From contig CANRIW010000001.1 in NCBI GenBank assembly GCA_947630785.1, positions 161,811-225,810 of the forward strand: DNA of 64,000 bases, given 5' to 3'. The DNA comes from an uncultured Oscillospiraceae bacterium. Its GTDB lineage: Bacteria > Bacillota > Clostridia > Oscillospirales > Oscillospiraceae. The translations under genes and the position numbers were made by a program. This document shows, piece after piece, positions 11,258 through 19,579 of the stretch. The notes under the pieces were generated by a model, which saw only the letters and a program-made list of their open reading frames with translations, ran no database searches and had not been told where the DNA came from. Positions within the stretch are counted from its first letter, which is position 1; each line of letters starts with the position of its first letter.

Positions 11258-14200
11258 ATGAGCCAGGTATTTCGCTGCTATGTAGAGAAACGAGAGGGCT
11301 TTGACGTAGAGGCCCGGCGCCTGTTGAAGGAGTTCCGGGACCAGCTGGGCATCCATGCCCTGCTGAATGTCCGCCTGCTGAACCGCTACGACGTGGAGGG
11401 CATCAGCCGGGAGGTGTACGAACAGGCCAAGACCACCGTGTTCTCCGAGCCCCAGGTGGACACGGTGTACGACGAGGACTTCCCTGTGCCTCTGACGGCG
11501 GGGGCCCTGCTGGCGGTGGAGGCCCTGCCGGGCCAGTTCGACCAGCGCTCCGACTCCGCCGCCCAGTGTATCCAGCTGCTCTCCGGGGTGGAGAAGCCCC
11601 TGGTGGCCAACGCCAGGGTATATCTGCTCCAGGGCGGCTTTTCCCAGGAGGAACTGGAGAAGATCAGGGGCTACCTCATCAACCCGGTGGAGTGCCGGGA
11701 GGCATCTCTGGAGAAGCCGGAGACCCTGGCCGTGGACCACCCCGCCCCGGCGGACGTGGCCGTCATCCAGGGGTTCACCGGCCTGGACGAGGGCGGCCTT
11801 GCCGCCCTGCTGGAGCAATACGGCCTGGCCATGGACCTGGCCGACCTGAAATTCCTCCAGGACTACTTCAAAAACGAGGAAAAGCGGGACCCCACCGTCA
11901 CCGAGGTGCGGGTGGTGGACACCTACTGGTCCGATCACTGCCGCCACACCACCTTCTCCACCCATCTGGACGACATCCAGATCGACGATCCGGACGTGAA
12001 GGCCGCCTACGAGCGCTATCTGGCCGCCCGGGAGGAGGTCTACGGGGCGGAGAAGGCCGCCAAACGGCCCCAGACGCTGATGGACATCGCCACCCTGGGC
12101 ACCAAGGTGCTGAAAAAGCGGGGCCAGCTCCCTGAGCTGGACGAGAGCGAGGAGATCAACGCCTGCTCCATCCACGTCCCCGCTGAAGTGAACGGCGAGA
12201 CCCAGGACTGGCTGCTGATGTTCAAGAACGAGACCCACAACCACCCCACCGAGATCGAGCCCTTCGGCGGCGCGGCCACCTGCATCGGCGGCTGCATCCG
12301 GGACCCCCTGTCAGGCCGGGCCTACGTCCATCAGGCCATGCGGGTCACCGGCGCCGGCGACCCCACCGTGCCCATGAGCGCCACCATTGAGGGCCGTCTG
12401 CCCCAGCGGAAGCTGTGCCAGACGGCGGCGGCGGGCTACTCCTCCTATGGCAACCAGATCGGCCTGGCCACCGGCCACGTGGCCGAGGTCTATCATGAGG
12501 GTTACATCGCCAAGCGGCTGGAGTGCGGCGCGGTGGTGGCGGCGGCCCCCGCGGACCACGTCCGCCGGGAGCGCCCCGCGGCGGGAGATGTGGTCATCCT
12601 GCTGGGCGGCCGCACCGGCCGGGACGGAATCGGCGGGGCCACCGGCTCCTCCAAGAGCCACAACAAGAAATCCCTCCAGACCATGGCGTCCGAGGTCCAG
12701 AAGGGCAACGCCCCTGAGGAGCGCAAGCTCCAGCGGCTGTTCCGGGACGGGCACGTCACCCGGATGATCAAGCGGTGCAACGACTTCGGCGCCGGCGGCG
12801 TCAGCGTGGCCATCGGCGAGCTGGCCGACGGGCTGGAGATCGACCTGGACGCGGTACGCAAGAAGTATGAGGGCCTGGACGGCACAGAACTCGCCATCTC
12901 CGAGAGCCAGGAGCGGATGGCCGTGGTGGTCGCCCCCGAGGACGAGGAGCAGTTCATCGCCGCCGCCACGGCGGAGAACCTGGAGGCATACCGGGTGGCG
13001 GTGGTCACCGAGAGCCCCCGGATGGTGATGACCTGGCGGGGCCGGAAGGTGGCCGACCTATCCCGTGCATTTTTGAACACCAACGGCGCGGTGAAGCACG
13101 CCGCCGTCCGGGTGGAGCCGGGGGACCGGGCCGCCGTGGGGAAGCAGCAGTTCGCCTCCCTGCGGGAGATGGCGGCCAGCCTGAAGACCGCCTCCCGCCG
13201 GGGCCTGGTGGAGCGGTTCGACGGCTCCATCGGCGCGGGAAGCGTCCTGATGCCCTTCGGCGGGGCGGAGCAGACCACTCCCGCCCAGGCCATGGCGGCC
13301 CTGCTGCCCACCATGCCGGGGGAGGAGACGGAGCAGGCCAGCGTGATGGCCTACGGCCTGGACCCGGACCGGATGACGGCGGACCCCTACGCCGGGGCCA
13401 TGGACAGCGTAGTCACCTCCCTGACCAAGATCGTGGCCGCCGGCGCGGACTACAAGGACGCATACCTCACCCTCCAGGAGTTCTTTGAGAAGCTGCGGGA
13501 CGACCCCGCCCGCTGGGGCAAGCCCTTCGCCGCCCTGCTGGGGGCCCTGGAGGCCCAGCTGGACTACGGCGCCGCAGCCATCGGCGGCAAGGACTCCATG
13601 TCCGGCTCCTTCCTGGACAGGGACGTGCCCCCCACCCTGATCTCCTTCGCCATAGCCCCCATCAAGGCGGCGGACGTTCTGTCCCCCGAGTTCAAGGAGG
13701 CGGGCCACCCGGTGTATGTCTTCGGCGGCGACGTGCCGGAGAACACCAGGGCCGAGTGGGACGCGTTCCACGCGCTGGCCCAGGCCGGAAAAGTCAAGGC
13801 GGCGTGGGCTGTGGAGGAGAGCATCGCCGAGGCGGTGATGAAGATGTCCTTCGGCAACCGTGTCGGCTTCCGCTCTGAGGCGGAGTTGACGGATGAGATG
13901 TGGCACATCCCCTTCTACGGGGCCATCGTGGCCGAGCTGACAGAGGAGATCGACTGCCCCTATGCCCGGCGGGTGGGCGTCACCACCGCCGAGTCCGTCA
14001 TCGACCTGGGCGGCGACTCCGCCCCCATCGATGAGCTGCTGAAACTCAACGAGGGTGTTTTGGAGGACGTCTACCCCACCAGGGCGGGCACCTCTGCCCC
14101 GGTGGAGACCATCAGCTGCGACCGCCGCTCCCCGGCGGTGTTCAACGGCAAGATCGCCCGGCCCAGGGTGGTCATCCCCGTGTTCCCCGGAACCAACTGC

Positions 14201-14956
14201 GAGTACGACTCCGTCCGGGCCTGCCTGCGGGCGGGGATGGACGCCGAGACGGTGGTCATCCGCAACCTGACCCCGGAGGACCTGACCGCCTCCGCCGCCG
14301 ACCTGGAGGCCGCCATCCAGCGCTCCCAGATCATCTTCCTGCCCGGCGGCTTCTCCGGCGGCGACGAGCCCGACGGCTCCGCCAAGTTCATCGTGTCTTT
14401 CCTCCGCAACCCCCGGCTCACCGACGCCGTCCACGACCTGTTGAAGCATCGGGACGGCCTGATGCTGGGCATCTGCAACGGTTTCCAGGCCCTGGTGAAG
14501 CTGGGCCTCGTCCCTTACGGCGAGATCAGGCCCGCCACGGAGGACGGCCCCACCCTGACCTACAACCTCATCGGCCGGCACCAGAGCCGGTATGTCACCA
14601 CCCGCGTGGCCAGCGTCCAGTCCCCCTGGATGCTGAAATCCAACGTGGGCGACCTCCACGCCATCCCCGTGTCCCACGGCGAGGGCCGCTTCGTGGCCCC
14701 CCAGAGCGTCATCGACCAGCTCATCGCGGGCGGCCAGGTGGCCACCCAGTATGCGGACTTGAACGGCGTGCCCTCCATGGACATCGCCGCCAACCCCAAC
14801 GGCTCCGTCATGGCCATCGAGGGCATCTTCTCCCCCGACGGTCGGGTGTTCGGCAAGATGGGCCATACCGAGCGGGCGGGCGGGTTCATCGCCAAAAACA
14901 TCCCCGGCAACAAGCTCCAGCCCATCTTTGAGAGCGGAGCGCTGTATTTCCGCTGA
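11258..14956 (+). CDS. purL: phosphoribosylformylglycinamidine synthase, single-chain clade II
   Basis: FGAM synthase converts FGAR, ATP and glutamine to FGAM in step four of purine synthesis. This 1232-residue protein carries the synthase and the glutaminase in one chain, as in many Clostridia. The ATP/FGAR region includes DTYWSDHCRHTTF near residue 224 and FKNETHNHPTEIEPFGGAATCIGG near 324. The C-terminal class I amidotransferase has PVFPGTNCEYDS near 975, LPGGFSGGDEPDG near 1030 and the nucleophile Cys1073 in GICNGFQ. I chose ATG 11258 because GGAG lies 7 bp upstream and the protein then begins MSQVFRCYVEKREGFDVEA, as in relatives; ATG 11252 is two codons earlier. Three GAGAATG repeats lie just before the start. 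No other pur genes are adjacent. Confidence 0.95.
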   Translation: MSQVFRCYVEKREGFDVEARRLLKEFRDQLGIHALLNVRLLNRYDVEGISREVYEQAKTTVFSEPQVDTVYDEDFPVPLTAGALLAVEALPGQFDQRSDSAAQCIQLLSGVEKPLVANARVYLLQGGFSQEELEKIRGYLINPVECREASLEKPETLAVDHPAPADVAVIQGFTGLDEGGLAALLEQYGLAMDLADLKFLQDYFKNEEKRDPTVTEVRVVDTYWSDHCRHTTFSTHLDDIQIDDPDVKAAYERYLAAREEVYGAEKAAKRPQTLMDIATLGTKVLKKRGQLPELDESEEINACSIHVPAEVNGETQDWLLMFKNETHNHPTEIEPFGGAATCIGGCIRDPLSGRAYVHQAMRVTGAGDPTVPMSATIEGRLPQRKLCQTAAAGYSSYGNQIGLATGHVAEVYHEGYIAKRLECGAVVAAAPADHVRRERPAAGDVVILLGGRTGRDGIGGATGSSKSHNKKSLQTMASEVQKGNAPEERKLQRLFRDGHVTRMIKRCNDFGAGGVSVAIGELADGLEIDLDAVRKKYEGLDGTELAISESQERMAVVVAPEDEEQFIAAATAENLEAYRVAVVTESPRMVMTWRGRKVADLSRAFLNTNGAVKHAAVRVEPGDRAAVGKQQFASLREMAASLKTASRRGLVERFDGSIGAGSVLMPFGGAEQTTPAQAMAALLPTMPGEETEQASVMAYGLDPDRMTADPYAGAMDSVVTSLTKIVAAGADYKDAYLTLQEFFEKLRDDPARWGKPFAALLGALEAQLDYGAAAIGGKDSMSGSFLDRDVPPTLISFAIAPIKAADVLSPEFKEAGHPVYVFGGDVPENTRAEWDAFHALAQAGKVKAAWAVEESIAEAVMKMSFGNRVGFRSEAELTDEMWHIPFYGAIVAELTEEIDCPYARRVGVTTAESVIDLGGDSAPIDELLKLNEGVLEDVYPTRAGTSAPVETISCDRRSPAVFNGKIARPRVVIPVFPGTNCEYDSVRACLRAGMDAETVVIRNLTPEDLTASAADLEAAIQRSQIIFLPGGFSGGDEPDGSAKFIVSFLRNPRLTDAVHDLLKHRDGLMLGICNGFQALVKLGLVPYGEIRPATEDGPTLTYNLIGRHQSRYVTTRVASVQSPWMLKSNVGDLHAIPVSHGEGRFVAPQSVIDQLIAGGQVATQYADLNGVPSMDIAANPNGSVMAIEGIFSPDGRVFGKMGHTERAGGFIAKNIPGNKLQPIFESGALYFR

Positions 14957-15017
14957 GCGCGGGCAGCCAGGGCCTCCCCGTGGGCGATTCCTGACACCTC
15001 TTTTTACTGATACAAAT

Positions 15018-15054
15018 ACCCCCCGGCGCAGCTTTGTTTTCTGCGTCGGGGGGT
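15018..15054. terminator. intrinsic terminator between purL and the por operon
   Basis: A stem of ACCCCCCGGCGCAG (15018-15031) pairs with 15041-15054, with one G-T pair, around a 9-nt loop and is followed by TGTTT. It probably serves both purL and the convergent oxidoreductase operon. Confidence 0.75.
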
Positions 15055-15097
15055 GTTTCGGTTTTGACAGGACTGCCGGAACCTTTCCCTGTCCTGG

Positions 15098-16033
15098 TCA
15101 GTCCTGGGAGCACCTGGTGAGCAGTTCCTCCCACTTCCGGTCCACATATTCCTGGGCGGCCTGGATGGTCCACTCGTTGCCGGGCTTGAAGCAGTGCTTG
15201 AACCGGCCCTGGAGGCGCATGAACTCCTCCACGGGCAGCTTCTTTTTGGGCTCATAACTGAGCATCCACTTGCCCTCCACTACCTCGTACAGGGGCCACA
15301 CGCAGGTGTCCACCGCCATTTTGCAGATCAGGGCCAGGTCCTCCGCCGGGTACTGCCACCCTCTGGGGCAGGGGCACAGGACGTTGACAAAGGCGGGACC
15401 CTCGGTGTAGATGGCCCGGTGGGCCTTCTCATGGAAATCCTTGAAGTTGCCCATGAAGGTGGTCTGGGCCGCGTAGGGGACGCCGTGGGCCACCACGATC
15501 TGGGTCAGGTCCTTGGGGTTCTCCTTTTTGCCCACGCTCTCCGCGCCGGGAGGGGTGGTGGTGGCGCTGGCGAACCGGGGGGTGGCGGAGGAGCGCTGGG
15601 TGCCGGTGTTCATGTACGCCTCGTTGTCATAGCAGAAGTAGGTGAAGTCGTGGCCCCGCTCCAGGGCGCCGGAAAGGGACTGGAAGCCGATGTCGTAGGT
15701 GCCCCCGTCGCCGCCGATGGCCAGGATCTTGAAGTTGTCCTTGAGCTTGCCTTTCTTCTTCATGGCCCGCAGGGCGGACTCCACGCCGGAGGCCACGGCG
15801 GAGGTGTTCTCAAAGGCGGCGTGGATGTAGGAGTCCTCCCAGGCGGTGTAGGGGTACTGGAAGGAGGAGACCTCCAGGCAGGAGGTGGCGTTGCAGACGA
15901 CCGCCTTGTCCTCCGGCTCCAGGGCCCGCATCATGGCCCGGCAGGTGACGCCCGCGCCGCAGCCGGCGCAGAGGCGGTGCCCCGGCGCGAAGCGCTCGGG
16001 CTTGCTCATTTGCTCTCTCAGATTGTAAGCCAT
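15098..16033 (-). CDS. porB: 2-oxoacid:ferredoxin oxidoreductase, beta (TPP-binding) subunit
   Basis: This 311-residue subunit binds thiamine pyrophosphate and one 4Fe-4S cluster in enzymes that interconvert 2-oxoacids with acyl-CoA, CO2 and reduced ferredoxin. RLCAGCGAG near residues 20-28 and later cysteines supply cluster ligands. The TPP motif appears as GDGGTYDIGFQ near 110, continuing to CYDNEAYMNTGTQRS. The start codon directly follows the stop of the alpha-subunit gene (one base between). It is the last gene of a four-gene unit ordered gamma, delta, alpha, beta. The T-box leader of the unit responds to an uncharged tRNA, so pyruvate may not be the physiological substrate; 2-oxobutyrate or branched-chain oxoacids are alternatives. 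Confidence 0.92.
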   Translation of the reverse strand: MAYNLREQMSKPERFAPGHRLCAGCGAGVTCRAMMRALEPEDKAVVCNATSCLEVSSFQYPYTAWEDSYIHAAFENTSAVASGVESALRAMKKKGKLKDNFKILAIGGDGGTYDIGFQSLSGALERGHDFTYFCYDNEAYMNTGTQRSSATPRFASATTTPPGAESVGKKENPKDLTQIVVAHGVPYAAQTTFMGNFKDFHEKAHRAIYTEGPAFVNVLCPCPRGWQYPAEDLALICKMAVDTCVWPLYEVVEGKWMLSYEPKKKLPVEEFMRLQGRFKHCFKPGNEWTIQAAQEYVDRKWEELLTRCSQD

Positions 16034-16034
16034 T

Positions 16035-17234
16035 TCACTGGACCTCCTCTCTCAGATCCCGCTGGCCCATGTGGGTGTAGACGGGGCCAGTCTCGCCGGT
16101 GGCGGCGATCTTCTCCAGCCGGGCGAAGACCCGTTTGGCCTGGTCCACGGTGAAATCCCGGCCGCCCAGGCCGTAGACGATGTCCACCATCTTGGGCCGC
16201 CTGTCCAGATTGACGCAGGCGGCGGCGGTCTCGGCGAACAGGGGGCCGCCACAGGCGGAGAAGCCCTCGCTCTTGTCCAGCACCGCTACGGCTTTGCAGT
16301 CCTTCAAAGCCTCGGCAAGCTCCTCGGCGGGGAAGGGGCGGAACACCCGGACCTTGATGAGGCCGGCCCTGACGCCCTGCTCCCGCAGTTCGTCCACCGC
16401 CGCCCGGGCGGTGCCGGCAGAGGAGCCCATCAGCACCAGGGCCACCTCGGCGTCCTCCAAGCGGTACGGCTCGAACAGGCCGTATTTCCGGCCGAAGGTC
16501 TTCTCAAAGTCGGCGGCCACGTCCAGGATGGCCCTCTTGGCGTTCTTCATGGCCTCGGCCTGGGCCACCCGGGCCTCCATGTAGTAGGGGGAGGTGCCGT
16601 AGGGGCCCACGGCCAGGGGGTTCTCGCTCTTGAGCAGATAGTTCTCCGGGTGGTACTCGCCCACGAAGGCCCTCACGGCCTCGTCGGACTCAAGCTCGAT
16701 GTTCTCCAGGGCGTGGGAGGTGATGAAGCCGTCCTCGCAGATCATCACGGGCAGACGCACGTCAGGCGTCTCGCCGATGCGGTGGGCCTGGAGGTAGTTG
16801 TCGTAGGCCTCCTGGTTGTTCTCGGCGTAGATTTGGATGAAGCCGGAGTCCCGCTCCGCCATGGAGTCGGAGTAGTCGTGGTTGATGTTGATGGGGCCGG
16901 TGAGGGCGCGGCAGGCCACCGCCAGCACGATGGGCAGGCGGCAGGAGGCGGCCACGTACAGCACCTCGTTCATGAAGGACAGGCCGGCGGAGGAGGTGGC
17001 AGTGATGGCCCGGCAGCCGGCGGCCTCGGCGCCGATGCAGGCGGACATGGAGGAGTGCTCGCTCTCCACGCAGATGAACTCGGTGTCCACCCGCCCGTCG
17101 GCCACATACTGGGCGAAATACTGGGGAATCTCGGTGGAGGGGGTGATGGGGAACATGGCGAACACGTCGGGATTGATCTGGCGCATGGCGGTGGCGATGG
17201 CCTCGTTGCCGCTGAGCCGGTCACGGATGCTCAT
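16035..17234 (-). CDS. porA: 2-oxoacid:ferredoxin oxidoreductase, alpha subunit
   Basis: This 399-residue alpha subunit forms the pyrimidine-binding half of the active site. The N-terminus shows GNEAIATAMRQINPDVFAMFPITPSTEIPQ, with the substrate-contacting PITP(S)T motif. ESEHSSMSACIGAEAAG and TATSSAGLSFMNEVLYVA follow near residues 60-100. The central and C-terminal transketolase-like domain includes VALVLMGSSAGTARAAVDEL near residue 265. The gene sits 1-2 bp from both the delta gene before it and the beta gene after it. The sequence places it in the POR/VOR family but does not settle the substrate. Confidence 0.92.
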   Translation of the reverse strand: MSIRDRLSGNEAIATAMRQINPDVFAMFPITPSTEIPQYFAQYVADGRVDTEFICVESEHSSMSACIGAEAAGCRAITATSSAGLSFMNEVLYVAASCRLPIVLAVACRALTGPININHDYSDSMAERDSGFIQIYAENNQEAYDNYLQAHRIGETPDVRLPVMICEDGFITSHALENIELESDEAVRAFVGEYHPENYLLKSENPLAVGPYGTSPYYMEARVAQAEAMKNAKRAILDVAADFEKTFGRKYGLFEPYRLEDAEVALVLMGSSAGTARAAVDELREQGVRAGLIKVRVFRPFPAEELAEALKDCKAVAVLDKSEGFSACGGPLFAETAAACVNLDRRPKMVDIVYGLGGRDFTVDQAKRVFARLEKIAATGETGPVYTHMGQRDLREEVQ

Positions 17235-17235
17235 A

Positions 17236-17538
17236 TCAGTGTACCTCCTTCCAGTCGATAGCCTTGAAGGGACAGACCTTGTAGCAGATCCCGCAGCCCT
17301 TGCAGTGGTCCAGGTCGAACTGCCCCCGCTTCCCGTCGGTGACGGGGATGGAGGAGTCGGGACAGAAGGGGGCGCAGAGCAGGCACTGCTTGCATTTGGC
17401 GGGGTCCCACACGGGGACCTTGGAGCGCCACTCGCCGGTCAGGGTCAGCCGGGAGGTACCGCCCTCATAGATTTCACAGCCGGTGGTCAGGTCCTGCCAC
17501 GGGGAAGTTTCATGGATGTCGGCAGCTCTGGTCTTCAT
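17236..17538 (-). CDS. porD: 2-oxoacid:ferredoxin oxidoreductase, delta (ferredoxin-like) subunit
   Basis: This 100-residue subunit carries two 4Fe-4S clusters that pass electrons from the catalytic subunits to ferredoxin. Two CxxCxxCxxxC-type motifs are visible: CKQCLLCAPFCPDS near residues 50-63 and CKGCGICYKVCPFKA near 80-94. It lies between the gamma and alpha genes with gaps of 1 bp on each side, so expression is tightly coupled. Confidence 0.93.
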   Translation of the reverse strand: MKTRAADIHETSPWQDLTTGCEIYEGGTSRLTLTGEWRSKVPVWDPAKCKQCLLCAPFCPDSSIPVTDGKRGQFDLDHCKGCGICYKVCPFKAIDWKEVH

Positions 17539-17539
17539 C

Positions 17540-18118
17540 TTACTCCTTGACCTCCTTCATGGCCTCCACCAGACAGTCCAGGTTTCCCTGCACCAGCTGG
17601 GGTTTGGAAGCGAATTTGTGGCGGTAGGAGGTCTCCATATCCTTCAGGAAGTCCTCCGGGTCCACGCACTTGCTCACCGCCACCACGGCGGCCAGCATGG
17701 GAGTGTTGGGGAAATAGGCCCCCAGATGCTTGCGGGAGATGGTCCCCGCGTCGATGGTGTACACCCGGCCGGCGTAGCCCCGCAGCAGGGGACGCAGCGC
17801 TCCGGGCTCCTTGGCGGAGTTGATGATGATGGCTCCCTCGGGGCTCAGACCGGCGGTGACGTCCACGCTCTCCAGCAGGGTCTCGTCCACCACCGCCACA
17901 TAGTCGGGGTCGTAGATGTTGGAGTGGATGGAGCAGCGCTCGTCGCTGATGCGGTTATAGGCCGTGATGGGCGCGCCGGAGCGCTCCGGGCCGTACTCGG
18001 GGAAGGACTGGACGAACTTGCCGGACATAAAGGCGGCATCGGCCAGCAGCAGACTGGCGGTTTTGGCCCCCTGGCCGCCCCGGCCGTGCCATCTGATCTC
18101 GGTCATGGTCTTACTCAT
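17540..18118 (-). CDS. porC: 2-oxoacid:ferredoxin oxidoreductase, gamma subunit
   Basis: This 192-residue gamma subunit is the first gene of the operon. The family hallmark EIRWHGRGGQGAKTASLLLADAAF starts near residue 6, followed by FPEYGPERSGAPITAYNRIS near 35-55. I placed the start at ATG 18118 because AGAGGT lies about 8 bp upstream; the longer frame to 18199 runs back through the T-box terminator. The leader from 18379 to 18141 places the whole operon under tRNA-dependent antitermination. Confidence 0.92.
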   Translation of the reverse strand: MSKTMTEIRWHGRGGQGAKTASLLLADAAFMSGKFVQSFPEYGPERSGAPITAYNRISDERCSIHSNIYDPDYVAVVDETLLESVDVTAGLSPEGAIIINSAKEPGALRPLLRGYAGRVYTIDAGTISRKHLGAYFPNTPMLAAVVAVSKCVDPEDFLKDMETSYRHKFASKPQLVQGNLDCLVEAMKEVKE

Positions 18119-18140
18119 AAGCTCTACCTCTTTTCGTTGA

Positions 18141-18379
18141 AACAAAAAGCGCCCGCCCCGTAAAGGGACGGACGCCATAAGTTGACACCGTTGTACCACC
18201 CGTTACTGTGTACCAGCATACACGCTTCCTGTAACGGGGAACACCGTCAGCGCCTACTCCGCTTCCGCGTTTGGGGCTGAAGCTCCGGAGTGATATTCGG
18301 ACAAGCCCTCCGGCGCCGGATTTCCACCATTCACCGGCTCTCTGCGGCCTCGGGCAGGCCCTACTGTCTCCATCACTGC
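18141..18379 (-). promoter_or_regulatory. T-box riboswitch leader of the por operon (specifier probably ATC, Ile)
   Basis: On the minus strand this leader has the full T-box order. Stem I opens at GATGGAGACAGTAG (AGTA in the 5' side of the specifier loop), with an AGAGAG bulge and GGTGGAA in the distal loop. The 3' side of the specifier loop reads GAATATCACTCC, flanked by GGAG/CTCC pairing. The T-box proper is GGGTGGTACAACGG (about 18201-18188). The competing terminator is a GTCCGTCCC...GGGGCGGGC hairpin followed by TTTTT (18148-18144). Uncharged tRNA should stabilise the antiterminator and turn the operon on. In the frame GAAT-ATC-A the specifier is Ile; TAT (Tyr) is the less likely reading because specifiers are usually followed by a purine. 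Confidence 0.88.
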
Positions 18380-18395
18380 TTTTTTGTGGATGAAA

Positions 18396-19379
18396 TTACT
18401 GAATAATATAGCCCCCGCCTCCGGTTTTGTCAAGGTATACTTTTGACAAAAACGGAGGCGATCTCCCGGCGAAAACCGGCTTTTGCGCCCGTCCGGAGAC
18501 GATCCAGGGGGCGGGCTCCGTGTCAAAGGTGTTTTTGGGGGAGAGTTTGGACACGGAGATCTGGATGACCTCCGTCTCGCCCACGCCGTACCGCCGGAAC
18601 AGGTCGGGCAGAGAGGCGGCGCACCGGAAGTCCAGGGTGTAGATGACGAACTCCATGTGGGGGTTCAGCTTCAGCAGGCACTCCATCTCCCGCTCCATGC
18701 TGGCGGAGGCCACCAGGAAGGTCAGGGAGGGCACCGGCAGGCCCTTCATGGTCTCCGCGTCCACATGGTCGATGACGGTGATGTTGTTGATGCCGAACTG
18801 ATGGGCGTTCTCCTCCACGGTGCGCCGGTCCCGCTGGCTGTACTCCACGGCGATGACAGTGCCCTCGGGGGCCAAGATGGCCGTCTCCACGGCGATGGAG
18901 GCCCCGCCGATGACGCACACCGTATCCTGATTGGACACGTGCATCTTGTTGAGGATGACCGCCCGGATCTCGCTGCCCACATAGTGGACGGAGCCCCGGA
19001 AGAAGTCGGAGTTGCGCATCCCGATCTTGTAGGTGGAGCGGGCGTTGGGGTTCAGGATCAGCATGCCGGCGGAGGCGTTGATGCCCCGGTTGATCATGTC
19101 CTTCACAAAGGAGTGGAGGATGGGGCCGGTGGGCTCGGAGCCCTCGTTGTACCACACCTCGCAGTCGCCCAGACCGGCGTCCCACATCTTATAGAAGATG
19201 TCCGGGTGGCCCGCCTCGGTGAACACCAGCACGGCGGGGCGGGACTCCACCGTGGGGATCAGGTTCTTGTTCTTCCGGGTGATGTCCAGGATCTTGACCT
19301 TTTCCAGATCCACCTGCATATTCTCGGCGAAGTAGGTCAGCCAGGCCAGGATGTGGGCGTTGGTGAACATGTTTTCCAT
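18396..19379 (-). CDS. CbiE/CbiT-like SAM-dependent methyltransferase family protein
   Basis: The 327-residue protein resembles the two-part precorrin methyltransferases. Residues 1-130 look CbiE-like, and a Rossmann SAM-binding half follows with DTVCVIGGASIAVETAILAPEGTVIAVEYSQRDRRTVEENAHQFG near residues 155-205, the CbiT signature region. No other cobalamin-biosynthesis genes are adjacent, so the real substrate is uncertain. ATG 19379 follows GGAGG at a good distance. The C-terminal ~25 residues are low in family character and overlap the por promoter. The divergent neighbour is a MetH-like gene, which also belongs to corrinoid/one-carbon chemistry, but a joint function is only a guess. Confidence 0.65.
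   Translation of the reverse strand: MENMFTNAHILAWLTYFAENMQVDLEKVKILDITRKNKNLIPTVESRPAVLVFTEAGHPDIFYKMWDAGLGDCEVWYNEGSEPTGPILHSFVKDMINRGINASAGMLILNPNARSTYKIGMRNSDFFRGSVHYVGSEIRAVILNKMHVSNQDTVCVIGGASIAVETAILAPEGTVIAVEYSQRDRRTVEENAHQFGINNITVIDHVDAETMKGLPVPSLTFLVASASMEREMECLLKLNPHMEFVIYTLDFRCAASLPDLFRRYGVGETEVIQISVSKLSPKNTFDTEPAPWIVSGRAQKPVFAGRSPPFLSKVYLDKTGGGGYIIQ
18405..18433 (-). promoter_or_regulatory. sigma-A promoter of the por operon
   Basis: TTGACA (18433-18428), a 17-bp spacer and TATATT (18410-18405) form a near-consensus promoter about 25 bp upstream of T-box stem I. It lies inside the last codons of the upstream methyltransferase gene. Confidence 0.85.
18416..18460. repeat. 18-bp inverted repeat overlapping the por promoter
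   Basis: CGCCTCCGGTTTTGTCAA (18416-18433) is repeated inverted at 18443-18460 with one mismatch and a 9-bp spacer. Each arm contains TTGACA reading outward from the arm's own strand, and one of them is the por -35. It could be an operator or the hairpin ending the upstream gene. Confidence 0.75.
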
Positions 19380-19579
19380 ATCGGACCCTCCGTTCCATTG
19401 GGATAAATCACTACAGCAACTATACCACGGCGGTGCGGAGACTGTCAAGGGAAGGGACGGCGGGGTTTTCCGGCCGTTCGGCTTTACATCGCCGGATTCT
19501 CATAATATAATATCTTTATCTTATGCGCGGGGCGGGGCGACGGGACGCAGGGACGCCTGCCGCGAAGGAGGAGAAGCCT

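Noticed and set aside
18165..18200. Possible upstream start for the gamma subunit gene (frame open to 18199)
   Set aside because: The extension would translate the T-box antiterminator and terminator; ATG 18118 has the proper ribosome site.
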